64,000 nucleotides of DNA from Lachnospiraceae bacterium (GCA_014804695.1 JAAUZJ010000010.1:56120-120119), one strand, 5' to 3'; positions 19,980-30,059 are shown, counted from the first letter of the stretch. Program-made: numbers and translations. The notes: generated from the sequence alone by a model not told the origin.

Positions 19980-20800
19980 TGTCTCGGCGAACTCCCATAT
20001 ACATTCTTAAAAGCGCGTGAAAAATGAAGCGGATTGGGATATCCCACCGCATTGCTGATATCTGTAATGGATAAATCGGTAAGTTTTAAAAGTTCGGCGG
20101 CTTTGGTCATACGGTAGGAGATAAGGAAGTCCTGAGGAGATTTTCCCATACTCTCGTGAAAAATCTTGCCGAAATAGCTGCGGTTTAAGCCACAGCAGGC
20201 GGCGATATCTTCTACGGAAATAGCATTTTGGAAGTTCTGCTCTATAAAAGATATTGCTTCCTTTATGTAAAAATCGCGCAGACTGTTTCCCTTATTTAAC
20301 TGTGCAAAGCTGCATGAACGTACGAGACTGTCTATAAATAAATAGAGGTGTCCGATTAAGTGAAAAGGGGATTCTTCTTTGTGATTTACAATATATAACA
20401 TTTCCGATTTCATTGTTTCGGCAATATCTTTATACCGTGCCTTATAAATTGGCTGGTCCATACTAAGACCGGCCATTTCTATTGTTTCTTTTACACGCAG
20501 TCCGTCAAATTCAAGCCAGACATATTCCCAGGGAATCTCATAATCGGCAATATAGGTGCAGACCTGATTAGGAAAAAGCATAAAGCCCTGCCCGCTTTTG
20601 ATTTGATAGGTGATAGATTCGCCTTTGGAATTGTTGGCAATTAAAGTACCTGTACCCGATAGGCATAAATGGAATAGGTAGTGATTTCGTGCAGCGGGCC
20701 CAAAGGAATGGGATGGATCGCACTTTTCCCAGCCAAACTGGTATAGTCCTAAATCTATAAAATTTTCACTTGGGAATACTGAAAAGATCACTTCGCTCAT
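19958..20800 (-). CDS. AraC-family transcriptional regulator
   Basis: C-terminal HTH: SVEDIAACCGLNRSYFGKIFHESMGKSPQDFLISYRMTKAAELLKLTDLSITDISNAVGYPNPLHFSRAFKNVYGSSPRQWR; N-terminal cupin-type sugar-binding domain. Confidence 0.95.
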   Translation of the reverse strand: MSEVIFSVFPSENFIDLGLYQFGWEKCDPSHSFGPAARNHYLFHLCLSGTGTLIANNSKGESITYQIKSGQGFMLFPNQVCTYIADYEIPWEYVWLEFDGLRVKETIEMAGLSMDQPIYKARYKDIAETMKSEMLYIVNHKEESPFHLIGHLYLFIDSLVRSCSFAQLNKGNSLRDFYIKEAISFIEQNFQNAISVEDIAACCGLNRSYFGKIFHESMGKSPQDFLISYRMTKAAELLKLTDLSITDISNAVGYPNPLHFSRAFKNVYGSSPRQWRYQHI

Positions 20801-20884
20801 TTAATTTTCCACCCGGCTTCTATGTATTTCTTTATTTATATTTTTGATACAAAAATTGTTGCTTTTTATAGTGTTAAAATCATT

Positions 20885-20958
20885 ATATACCAAAATGCTA
20901 GATGACTTCAACTAAAGAGAATAAAAATAGCATTAAGGCATAAAATATACAAAATGCT
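20885..20958. promoter_or_regulatory. Direct-repeat candidate AraC-family operator (two ~14-15 bp copies, 60-bp start spacing)
   Basis: ATATACCAAAATGCT (20885-20899) and ATATACAAAATGCT (20945-20958) in the divergent araC/ABC intergenic region. Confidence 0.5.
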
Positions 20959-21026
20959 GACATTTACTGATAGCATAATGATATGTTAGAGTGTATATAT
21001 CAAAAATATGGGAAGGAGAAATAACT

Positions 21027-22301
21027 ATGAAAGGAAAAGGAATAAGGTACTTAGGCCTAGCATTATGCTGTATTGTAACTGCATTAGGCGTTCAAGGCTG
21101 TGGGAATTCCGGTGACGGCGGCAAGACCAAAATTGAGATTGTTCAGTATAAACCGGAAGCGGCAGGCTATTTTGATGCTTTGGAAGAGGAATTTAATGCA
21201 GCACATGATGACATAGAATTGAAGATCATGTCCCCAAACGATGCGATGGTTATTTTGAAAACAAGGTTTATCCGTGAGGATTATCCGGATATTATAGGAA
21301 TCGGCGGGGATATCAATTACTCCTATTTTGTGGATGCGGAAATATTAGCAGATATTTCAGATTATGAGGGACTTAAAGATATCAAGCAGGCATATCTTGA
21401 CATTGATGAGGCGCTTGAACTGGTTCCGACGGAAGGTACATATGCAATTCCGTATGTGGCAAATGCGGCAGGTATTCTTTACAATAAGGATATGTTTGAA
21501 GAGCATGGCTGGGAAATCCCGGAAAACTGGGGAGAATTGCAGTCTTTATGTGCAGATATCCAGTCGGAAGGAATTCTTCCTTTTTACTTTGGATTTAAGG
21601 ATACATGGACCTGTCTGGCACCTTGGAATTCTATGGCGGTAAGTCTTGCACCTGCAGATGTGACCAAACAAGTCAATAAAGGTGAAACGACATTTGCCAA
21701 AGAATATGAGGAAGTGTCCGAGAAATATTTGGATCTTTTACAGTATGGCGTAGACGATCCGTTTGCTTATGGCTACAATGACGCATGTACTGCTTTTGCA
21801 AGGGGAGAAGCAGCAATGTATCCGATTGGAAGTTATGCGATTCCGCAGATATTATCTGTAAATCCTGATTTGAATATTGACTCATTTGTTATGCCGGCAA
21901 ACGATGAAGCGGATAAAAACACACTTAATTCCGGAATTGATCTTCAGTTTTGCGTGACGGCTGAGTGTAAGAATAAAGAGGCGGCTTATGAGGTTTTAGA
22001 CTTCCTCTATGAACAGGAAAATATGCAGAAATATATTGATGCACAGAATGCGGTTCCATGTAAGGAAGGTGATTTTGAAATATCACCTATGCTTGCCGGT
22101 ATGAAAGAATATATTGATGCGGGCAATATGACGGATTTCCAGGATCACTATTATCCGTCCGAAATGGCTGTAGATGCGCAGATTCAGACTTTCTTAATAC
22201 AAAAGGATGTGGACGCCTTTTTACAGAAATTCGATAAGGACTGGCTGCGGTATAACAGGGATATTATCCGCATGGTACAGGAGTATGAAAAGCAGCATTG
22301 A
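21027..22301 (+). CDS. Sugar ABC transporter substrate-binding lipoprotein
   Basis: Lipobox LGVQGCGNSG; SBP type-1 fold motifs; RBS ggaaggag. Confidence 0.92.
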   Translation: MKGKGIRYLGLALCCIVTALGVQGCGNSGDGGKTKIEIVQYKPEAAGYFDALEEEFNAAHDDIELKIMSPNDAMVILKTRFIREDYPDIIGIGGDINYSYFVDAEILADISDYEGLKDIKQAYLDIDEALELVPTEGTYAIPYVANAAGILYNKDMFEEHGWEIPENWGELQSLCADIQSEGILPFYFGFKDTWTCLAPWNSMAVSLAPADVTKQVNKGETTFAKEYEEVSEKYLDLLQYGVDDPFAYGYNDACTAFARGEAAMYPIGSYAIPQILSVNPDLNIDSFVMPANDEADKNTLNSGIDLQFCVTAECKNKEAAYEVLDFLYEQENMQKYIDAQNAVPCKEGDFEISPMLAGMKEYIDAGNMTDFQDHYYPSEMAVDAQIQTFLIQKDVDAFLQKFDKDWLRYNRDIIRMVQEYEKQH

Positions 22302-23206
22302 ATATAGAAAAAATTATAAGGAGAGAAGAAGATATGGATATGCCAAATGAGAGAAAAAGAACTTTTTTACTTATTACAATTCCCATTTTAGCGTTGTTTA
22401 TCTGTTTTAATACAATTCCTCTTATCAGGGGTGTTATATACAGTTTTACGAATTTTAAGGGTTTTGGAAAATATGACTGGGTAGGACTTCGTAATTACAT
22501 TGATTTGTTTTCGGATTTGCGTGTGGGTAAATCTTACTGGTTTACATTTAAGCTGGCAATTGTGTCAACAGTTGTGGTAAATGTATTAAGTCTGGTTTTA
22601 GCGCTTGCTCTTAACAGTCAGATACGGGCTAAAAGCTTTTTCAGAGGAGCATACTTTCTGCCTAATATATTAGGCGCACTGGTTGTAGGTTATATATTTA
22701 ATTATTTTTTTACATATATTCTTCCTGCACTGGGTTCCATGATAGGTTCAGAGGCCTTAAGCGCAAGTATATTGTCAAATCCTAAGACAGCATGGCTGGG
22801 AATTCTTGCGGTGTGCGCATGGCAGGCCGTTGCAATGAATACTATAATTTATATTTCAGGTTTACAGACGGTGCCGGAAGATGTATATGAGGCAGGCGGC
22901 TTAGACGGGGCAACCGGATTTAAACAATTCCGTTATTTAACTTTTCCATTGATTATTCCGTTCTTTTCGATTAATATGGTCTTGTGTGTAAAGAATTTTT
23001 TAATGGTGTTCGATCAGGTCATGGCTTTGACAAAAGGAGGCCCTGCACAGAGTACGGAATCTATTTCTTATCTGATATACAACAACGGTATGTCAGGCGG
23101 ACAGTTTGGATTCCAGAGTGCTAATGCCGTAATATTCTTTTTGGTAATTGTAACGCTTTCCGTTGCACAGATGAGATTTTCCGGTAAAAAGGAGGAACAG
23201 CTATGA
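22298..23206 (+). CDS. Sugar ABC transporter permease (MalF/MsmF-like)
   Basis: Six-TM permease with EAGGLDGATGFKQFRYLTFPLI EAA loop. Confidence 0.93.
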   Translation: MNIEKIIRREEDMDMPNERKRTFLLITIPILALFICFNTIPLIRGVIYSFTNFKGFGKYDWVGLRNYIDLFSDLRVGKSYWFTFKLAIVSTVVVNVLSLVLALALNSQIRAKSFFRGAYFLPNILGALVVGYIFNYFFTYILPALGSMIGSEALSASILSNPKTAWLGILAVCAWQAVAMNTIIYISGLQTVPEDVYEAGGLDGATGFKQFRYLTFPLIIPFFSINMVLCVKNFLMVFDQVMALTKGGPAQSTESISYLIYNNGMSGGQFGFQSANAVIFFLVIVTLSVAQMRFSGKKEEQL

Positions 23207-24036
23207 TCGAGAAAAAAACGAATTGGGCAGCAATGGTTGTGTTGATTCTTGGATTGAGCGCTATTGTTTTCCCGCTGTATTTGACTGTTATTATTGCATT
23301 TAAACAGCCTTCAGAAATGACAAACAGTATAAGCGGTATTTTATCTTTGCCAAAGACATGGAGTTTAAGTAACTTTAAGGAAGCAATGAGGGTAACTGAT
23401 TTCTGGCGTTCACTGCGAAACAGTTTGCTTATTACTACAATAACAGTTGCTTTATCTATTGTAATTCACTCTATTATGGGTTATGTACTGGGAAGAAATA
23501 AGGGAAGCAGTAAATTTTACAACTTTGTATATTTATTTATTGTGAGCGGTATGTTTGTACCTTTTGCCATTTTAATGATGCCTCTTGCAAAACAGACGGC
23601 AGAGCTGGGGCTGGCAAACTGGTTCGGTGTAATTATCTTATATGTAGTGTTCTATATGCCTATGAATATATTACTTTATTCCGGATACCTTGTTAATATT
23701 CCGATGGCTCTTGAGGAAGCAGCAAGAGTGGACGGAGCGTCAACATGGAGAACATACTGGAAGATCATATTTCCGATAATGAAGCCTATGCATGCAACGG
23801 TTGCGGTTTTAACAGCCCTTGCCGTATGGAATGATGTAATGACGCCGCTTGTTATTATGGCAGGTTCAGATCAGAATACCCTGCCGCTTGCTCAGTTGAA
23901 TTTCCAGTCGCAGTTTGGAACTAACTACAATTTAGCATTTGCATCATACCTGCTGGCACTGATTCCAATTCTGATTTTCTATGTAATCTGCCAGAAACAG
24001 ATTTTGAACGGTGTAGTAAATGGTGCGGTAAAATAG
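23203..24036 (+). CDS. Sugar ABC transporter permease (MalG/MsmG-like)
   Basis: EEAARVDGASTWRTYWKIIFPIMKP EAA loop. Confidence 0.94.
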   Translation: MIEKKTNWAAMVVLILGLSAIVFPLYLTVIIAFKQPSEMTNSISGILSLPKTWSLSNFKEAMRVTDFWRSLRNSLLITTITVALSIVIHSIMGYVLGRNKGSSKFYNFVYLFIVSGMFVPFAILMMPLAKQTAELGLANWFGVIILYVVFYMPMNILLYSGYLVNIPMALEEAARVDGASTWRTYWKIIFPIMKPMHATVAVLTALAVWNDVMTPLVIMAGSDQNTLPLAQLNFQSQFGTNYNLAFASYLLALIPILIFYVICQKQILNGVVNGAVK

Positions 24037-24046
24037 GAGAAACGAA

Positions 24047-26224
24047 ATGGCGATTTACTATCAGCACGAAGAACGAATTTTTACATTGAATACTGATAAT
24101 ACAACATATCAGATTAAAGTGGATAAGTATGGTTTTGTCCTGCATTTGTACTATGGGAAAAAAATATCCGGTAACATGGATTATCTATTGACTTATTATG
24201 ATAGAGGTTTTTCGGGAAATCCAGCGGATGCGGGCGATGACAGAACATATTCCATGGATGCACTTCCACAGGAATATCCGGTAATGGGTATGGGTGATTA
24301 TCGTAACAGCGCTGTTATTATACGTAACGCAGACTGTTCTGAGTGCTGTGACCTTCGCTATGTCAGTCACGAAATAAAAGAAGGAAAATATTCATTAAAG
24401 GGTCTTCCGGCGGTGTATGCAGCAGAAGATGAAGCGCAGACATTGGAAATTTTATTGGAAGACCCTGTAAGTAAAGTGCAGGTAAAGCTTCTGTATGGTG
24501 TGCTTGAAAAAGAAGACATCATTACAAGGAGCGCAGTGATCACAAATGACGGTGAAGACCGTATCATTGTGGAAAAGGCGGCATCGGCATGTTTGGATTT
24601 TATTAGCGGAGACTATGATTTTATCAGTTTCTATGGCAGGCATGCTATGGAGCGCAATTTTCAGAGGACGGAAATTGCACATGGAAGCCATACGATCGGA
24701 AGCCGCAGAGGAGCTTCCAGTCATCAATATAATCCGGCAGTAATAATTTCCGGAAAAGATACTACCGAAGATAACGGAAGCTGTTACGGACTTGCTTTTG
24801 TATACAGCGGTAATTTTATGTGTGAAGCGGAAAAGGACCAGTATGGCCAGACGAGAGTGATAATGGGACTGCAAAGCGATTTATTCCACTATCCGCTTAG
24901 TAAGGATGAAAGCCTAATTGTTCCTGAAACGATTCTATGTTATTCCTCACAAGGCTTTGGAACATTGTCAAAAAAATATCATACTTGTATCAGGAAACAT
25001 ATATGCAGGGGAAAATACAGTAATAAACCAAGACCGATATTAATTAACAGCTGGGAAGCCGCATATTTTAATTTTAATGGAGAAACTATCTATAAGCTGG
25101 CAAAAGATGCTGTAGAGCTTGGCTTGGATATGGTTGTTATGGACGACGGCTGGTTTGGAAACAGGGAAGATGATAACAGCAGTTTAGGTGACTGGCAGGT
25201 AAATGAGAAAAAACTTGGCTGCACTTTAGGCGGGCTGATTCAAAAAATTAATGCTCTGGGAATAAAGTTTGGAATCTGGATAGAGCCGGAAATGGTATCG
25301 GAGAAAAGCAGTTTCTATAAAGATCATCCGGACTGGGTTATGAAGATACCAAAAAGGCAGCCTGTAAGGGGAAGAAATCAGCTTGTGCTTGACTTTTCAA
25401 GAGAAGAAGTGAGAACGCATGTTTTTAAACAGATATGTGATATATTGGATCAGGGAAATGTTGAATATATAAAATGGGATATGAATAGAAGTCTTGCGGA
25501 TATATATTCCATGGATAAGGAACAGGGCAGGGTCACTTATGATTATGTGCTTGGAGTTTATGACTTTTTGGAAAAATTGACGGGGAGATATCCGGATATA
25601 CTTATAGAAGGATGCTGCGGCGGCGGCGGAAGATTTGACGCGGGTATGCTATATTATGCGCCTCAGATATGGTGCAGTGATAATACGGATGCACTGGACC
25701 GCATAAAGATTCAGTATGGAACATCTTTCTTTTATCCTGTTTCTGCGGTCGGAGCCCATGTATCGGCATCGCCGAATCATCAGACCGGAAGAAGTATAAG
25801 TATACATACCAAGGGTGTTGTAGCGATGGCTGGTACTTTTGGGTATGAGCTTAATCCGGATGTGCTTACCAAAGAAGAAAAAGAAGAGATCAAGGAGCAG
25901 ATTGCCTGCTTTAAGAAAAATGAGGCTTTGATCAGTACAGGAGATTATTACCGCTTATCCAATCCTTACAAAGATGAGTATGCGGCATGGATGTTTGTGT
26001 CGGAAGATGCGAATGAAGCGTTATTAAGTGTTGTAATGCTAAAGATGCATGGGAATATGACGGTTAATTATGTGAAATTAAGAGGATTAAAAGCGGATGC
26101 AATATATAAGAATGAGGAGACAGGGCAGTGTTATTACGGCTCTGCGCTTATGGAAGCGGGGCTTCCTATGCCGGCGGAGCTGGTGGAGTATCCGGCTTAT
26201 CAATTTAGGTTTGTGAGGTGTTAA
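24047..26224 (+). CDS. Alpha-galactosidase, GH36
   Basis: MVVMDDGWFGNREDDNSSLGDW, YIKWDMNRSL, ILIEGCCGGGGRFDAGMLYYAPQIWCSDNTDALDR catalytic signatures. Confidence 0.95.
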   Translation: MAIYYQHEERIFTLNTDNTTYQIKVDKYGFVLHLYYGKKISGNMDYLLTYYDRGFSGNPADAGDDRTYSMDALPQEYPVMGMGDYRNSAVIIRNADCSECCDLRYVSHEIKEGKYSLKGLPAVYAAEDEAQTLEILLEDPVSKVQVKLLYGVLEKEDIITRSAVITNDGEDRIIVEKAASACLDFISGDYDFISFYGRHAMERNFQRTEIAHGSHTIGSRRGASSHQYNPAVIISGKDTTEDNGSCYGLAFVYSGNFMCEAEKDQYGQTRVIMGLQSDLFHYPLSKDESLIVPETILCYSSQGFGTLSKKYHTCIRKHICRGKYSNKPRPILINSWEAAYFNFNGETIYKLAKDAVELGLDMVVMDDGWFGNREDDNSSLGDWQVNEKKLGCTLGGLIQKINALGIKFGIWIEPEMVSEKSSFYKDHPDWVMKIPKRQPVRGRNQLVLDFSREEVRTHVFKQICDILDQGNVEYIKWDMNRSLADIYSMDKEQGRVTYDYVLGVYDFLEKLTGRYPDILIEGCCGGGGRFDAGMLYYAPQIWCSDNTDALDRIKIQYGTSFFYPVSAVGAHVSASPNHQTGRSISIHTKGVVAMAGTFGYELNPDVLTKEEKEEIKEQIACFKKNEALISTGDYYRLSNPYKDEYAAWMFVSEDANEALLSVVMLKMHGNMTVNYVKLRGLKADAIYKNEETGQCYYGSALMEAGLPMPAELVEYPAYQFRFVRC

Positions 26225-26241
26225 GAGGGAGAGTAATTGGT

Positions 26242-27252
26242 ATGAACCAAAGTTATGAAAAAATTATGGCACTAACTAAAGATGTAGAGAAAATGCTTAA
26301 GGATTATATTCTCATGCAGCCGGACATTTTAGCCGCTAGTGTAAATATAAATGAATTGAATAATATTCCACAAGGAGATGTGCCGGGAGAGAGGGTTGAG
26401 ATTAAGGAAAAACAGGTAATGAAGACTGGGCTTCTTTTTCAGGAAACTGCAAAAGCGTTAATACCATTGCTATCAAAGAATACTTATAAAAGAGCTGTAA
26501 TTACCATATGCGGAGGTTCGGGAGTTGGGAAGACCGGAATTGCGTCAATTTTTGCACATTATTTCAAATGTGCTGGGGTGGGCTGCTATATTCTTTCGGG
26601 AGACAATTATCCGCACCGGATTCCTAAGTATAATGATGCGGAAAGACTGTGGGTTTTTCGTGAGGGCGGTATACAGGGAATGGTTGAAGATGGTGTTTAT
26701 ACTGAGGAAAATTTTGATATTATAAATAAGTGGCAAAAGGAAGATGAAGATGCAAATCCGGCGCACCTTAATGATGCGGTGTGGTTTGCATCTTATCTTA
26801 ACGGAGGAAGGAAAGCGCTTGAAGCTTATCTTGGCACAGAAAAGGAGATTGCATTTAATGAGGTCGGAAGCATTGTTTCAGCTTTTAAGGATGGCGCGAA
26901 AGATATCTGGCTAAGGAGAATGGGGAGAGAAGAGACTGAATTATGGTATGAGAAGGTAGATTTTAGAGATACTAATATTCTGTTGATAGAATGGACACAT
27001 GGGAACAGTGATTATTATAAAGGAGTGGATTTCCCGATTTTATTAAACAGTACCCCAAGAGAAACATTGGCATACCGTAAATCAAGAAACAGGGACGGTC
27101 AGACCGATAGTGCGTTTACGACGCTTGTTTTGGAAATTGAGCAGGAAATGCTGCACCGTCAGGCTAAAAAAGCTAAGTTGATTCTTTCTAAATCAGGGCA
27201 GCTATTAAGTTATGATGAATATTGTAAAATAATGGAAGAAGGCGGAATGTAA
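26242..27252 (+). CDS. P-loop kinase-like protein, candidate stand-alone sucrose kinase
   Basis: Walker A GGSGVGKT; DNYPHRIPKYNDAERLWVFREGG; directly downstream of GH36, matching AgaSK kinase-domain context; ORF open from 26218. Confidence 0.7.
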   Translation: MNQSYEKIMALTKDVEKMLKDYILMQPDILAASVNINELNNIPQGDVPGERVEIKEKQVMKTGLLFQETAKALIPLLSKNTYKRAVITICGGSGVGKTGIASIFAHYFKCAGVGCYILSGDNYPHRIPKYNDAERLWVFREGGIQGMVEDGVYTEENFDIINKWQKEDEDANPAHLNDAVWFASYLNGGRKALEAYLGTEKEIAFNEVGSIVSAFKDGAKDIWLRRMGREETELWYEKVDFRDTNILLIEWTHGNSDYYKGVDFPILLNSTPRETLAYRKSRNRDGQTDSAFTTLVLEIEQEMLHRQAKKAKLILSKSGQLLSYDEYCKIMEEGGM

Positions 27253-27255
27253 GTT

Positions 27256-28959
27256 ATGAGTAAAGAAAAATATGTTGATAACGGACCTATGCTAAATGCT
27301 TATCCGGATAGTCTGGGAGGAAAATTGTCGGATATCGTATCACTGCTTGAAAAATCTGAGTTTCAGGATGTATTTCAGTCCTTTTATATACTTCCAAGCA
27401 TTTATCATTCTGACCTTGACCGCGGATTTTCGGTTATTGACTATGGGCTAAATGAACGGTTTGCCGATAAAAAAGATTTGGAAAATCTGAAAGAATTAGG
27501 CTTTAATTTTAAGTTGGATTTTATTTTGAATCATGCCTCGGTACTTTCCAAGCAGTTTCAGGATGTTATCAAAAACGGAGAAAAGTCGGAGTATAAAGAC
27601 TTTTTTATTAACTGGAACAAGTTTTGGGAAGGCTTGGGAGAGATGACTCCTGAAGGCTATATTTTGCCTGAGAAAAAACTTATACAGGACATGTTTTTCA
27701 GAAAACAGGGACTTCCGATTCTTATGGTGCGCTTTCCGGACGGAACGGAGGTGCCTTATTGGAATACTTTTTATCAGGAAATAAGATATGATCATATAGA
27801 GGCGCAGGATTTGATAGATCGTCTTGATATATCAGGTAAAGAGGCAGTAGAGTTTGCTGCCATTGTCAACAAAAATCTGGATGCAGGTAAGAAACCTGTG
27901 GATATAGAATTCGGCAAGTATGATAAGTACAAACAGTCTGTTGTATCTATGCTGGAATCCGCAAGAAACTACTTAGGACAGATGGATTTGAATATTAAAT
28001 CTCCTCTTGTTTGGAGCTTTTATGAAGATACATTAAATCAGCTTGCCGAATACGGAGCTAAGATTGTAAGGCTGGATGCATTTGCTTATGCACCTAAAGA
28101 ACCGGGGGAGAAAAATTTTATGAACGAACCCGGAACCTGGGAGCTGCTGGCCCGCGTACAGGAATTGGCGGATAAGAATCAATTGGAGTTGCTTCCGGAG
28201 ATTCATGCAGGCTATGAAGAGAAGGTTTATGAGACTCTGGCAAAGAAAGGATACATGATATATGATTTCTTTTTGCCGGGCTTAATTATAGATGCTATGG
28301 AGAGAAAAAACGGTGAGGTCCTGGCAGCATGGGCTGAAGAAATCAGGGAAAAAAAGATGCGCACCGTTAATATGCTGGGGTGCCACGACGGTATTCCACT
28401 GCTTGATTTAAAGGGGCTGATTCCCGAAAAAGAGATATTAGCTTTGATAGGTATCATTGTAGAGCGAGGTGGGTTTATAAAGAATCTTCATGGGCAGCAA
28501 AATGTCTATTATCAGGTTAACGCCACGTATTACAGTGCCTTGGGCGAAGATGATGGTAAGATGCTCTTGGCGAGGGCATTACAGTTATTCATGCCGGGAA
28601 AACCTCAAATTTGGTATCTTGATCTATTTGCCGGGAAAAACGATTACGAAGCGGTTGAAAAAGCCGGAGCGGGCGGTCATAAGGAGATTAACAGGACCAA
28701 TCTGTCTTTGGAAGAAATAGAAGAGAGAATGAAACTTGATGTTGTAAAAAAACAGATATCGATGCTGCAATTTAGAAATACATTTCCGGCATTTGGGTTT
28801 GAGGCTGAATTTTCGGTCAACTGTAATAACAGTAGTCTGGAAATGTGCTGGAAAAATCAGGGATGCAGCGCAGCTCTTAGTGTGGATTTTGAGGATGGTT
28901 CTTTTCGGATGGAAGGTAAAAATGAAGATGGGGCGGTGGTTTATTCGGAAAGTAATTGA
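27256..28959 (+). CDS. gtfA: GH13 sucrose phosphorylase-like enzyme
   Basis: MLNAYPDSLGGKLSDI, FYILPSIYHSDLDRGFSVIDY, LDFILNHASVLSKQFQ, VRLDAFAYAPKEPG, LPEIHAGYEEK, LGCHDGIPLLDLKGL. Confidence 0.88.
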   Translation: MSKEKYVDNGPMLNAYPDSLGGKLSDIVSLLEKSEFQDVFQSFYILPSIYHSDLDRGFSVIDYGLNERFADKKDLENLKELGFNFKLDFILNHASVLSKQFQDVIKNGEKSEYKDFFINWNKFWEGLGEMTPEGYILPEKKLIQDMFFRKQGLPILMVRFPDGTEVPYWNTFYQEIRYDHIEAQDLIDRLDISGKEAVEFAAIVNKNLDAGKKPVDIEFGKYDKYKQSVVSMLESARNYLGQMDLNIKSPLVWSFYEDTLNQLAEYGAKIVRLDAFAYAPKEPGEKNFMNEPGTWELLARVQELADKNQLELLPEIHAGYEEKVYETLAKKGYMIYDFFLPGLIIDAMERKNGEVLAAWAEEIREKKMRTVNMLGCHDGIPLLDLKGLIPEKEILALIGIIVERGGFIKNLHGQQNVYYQVNATYYSALGEDDGKMLLARALQLFMPGKPQIWYLDLFAGKNDYEAVEKAGAGGHKEINRTNLSLEEIEERMKLDVVKKQISMLQFRNTFPAFGFEAEFSVNCNNSSLEMCWKNQGCSAALSVDFEDGSFRMEGKNEDGAVVYSESN

Positions 28960-28973
28960 TAGTGCATCCGAAA

Positions 28974-29492
28974 TTATTGACTATCGCCCAGCATCTTATG
29001 ATATATTTTTCGTAAATTACAAGGAAAGCATATAATAACCCCTACAATAGCACCGACAGCCGCCTGAAGAATCTCATAGGGCAGTTTAATTATTGCATAT
29101 TCCGGCGTGCTGTATACATAGGCACGCCCAAGCGTATAGCCGATTATCATTATGACAGCACCGATAGAAACGCCGATAATTGCTCCGGCTTTATGGTTTT
29201 TGGTAAAAAGTTTATTAGCAAATAAGGAAATAACTATGGCTTGGATTCCATGTGTAACCAGTGATACAAACATAGGTGCAGGATAGAAGAAAAAGTCACC
29301 CAGAAATGAGCCTATGCCGCCCACAACAAAGGCATAAAAAGGATCCAAAAGGATTGCCGCACTGCATATGGCAACATCACATAAGTAAAAATGTCCGCCG
29401 GGCACAGGAATTCCAAAGGAGCTTAAAGCTATGTTCAGAGCCATAAAAAGACCCGCAAATGTAAGTTTTTTGGTAGTTGTGCTAGTCTGCAT
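28974..29492 (-). CDS. ECF transporter S component
   Basis: Multi-TM S-component family; GGIGSFLGDFFFYPAPMFVSLVTHGIQA motif. Confidence 0.85.
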   Translation of the reverse strand: MQTSTTTKKLTFAGLFMALNIALSSFGIPVPGGHFYLCDVAICSAAILLDPFYAFVVGGIGSFLGDFFFYPAPMFVSLVTHGIQAIVISLFANKLFTKNHKAGAIIGVSIGAVIMIIGYTLGRAYVYSTPEYAIIKLPYEILQAAVGAIVGVIICFPCNLRKIYHKMLGDSQ

Positions 29493-29578
29493 GATGTAAT
29501 TCTCCTGTTGATATGTATTGTATAGTGTTAGCTAAAATGTTTATTTGCTACTTAGTCGGTAGGAATAATATGGATTTA

Positions 29579-29607
29579 ATAATATACTTATATTATATAT
29601 GTGTCAA
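29579..29607 (-). promoter_or_regulatory. Sigma-A promoter for ECF S-component gene
   Basis: On - strand TTGACA-N17-TATTAT. Confidence 0.6.
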
Positions 29608-29706
29608 GTATATTTTAGGTACATCATAAGAAAAACTTAATAAATCTCATACTATTTTTTTAAAAAAGTGTATGTAAAATAAAAATAACGAAAGGAACGA
29701 AGAAAA

Positions 29707-30006
29707 ATGGTACATCATATTGTTTTATGGAATCTTAAAGAGGAGTTATCCGAGGCAGAAAAGAAGGAAGCGGCTAATAGGATTAAGAAAGAGTTAGAAG
29801 CAGTTAAAAAAGAAGTTTCAGGCGTGGTTTCACTCAATGTTGTTACAAACGGACTTGAGTCAAGCAATAAGGAAATCGGACTTATTTCGGTTTTTGAGTC
29901 GGAGGAAGCCTTAAAGGCATATCAGGTGCATCCGGCGCATGTTGCGGCAGGCGGCTTTATTAAAACTGTTACGTCCGGAAGATGCTGCCTTGATTATGAA
30001 GAATAG
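29707..30006 (+). CDS. Dabb (stress-responsive alpha/beta-barrel) family protein
   Basis: MVHHIVLWNLKEE...YQVHPAHVAA signature; RBS aaagga. Confidence 0.85.
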   Translation: MVHHIVLWNLKEELSEAEKKEAANRIKKELEAVKKEVSGVVSLNVVTNGLESSNKEIGLISVFESEEALKAYQVHPAHVAAGGFIKTVTSGRCCLDYEE

Positions 30007-30030
30007 GGTGAAAAATAAATTTTTCACCCT
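30005..30030 (+). terminator. Hairpin terminator
   Basis: AGGGTGAAAAATAAATTTTTCACCCT. Confidence 0.65.
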
Positions 30031-30059
30031 TTGAGAGAATGGCATGGAGGGCTATGTTA

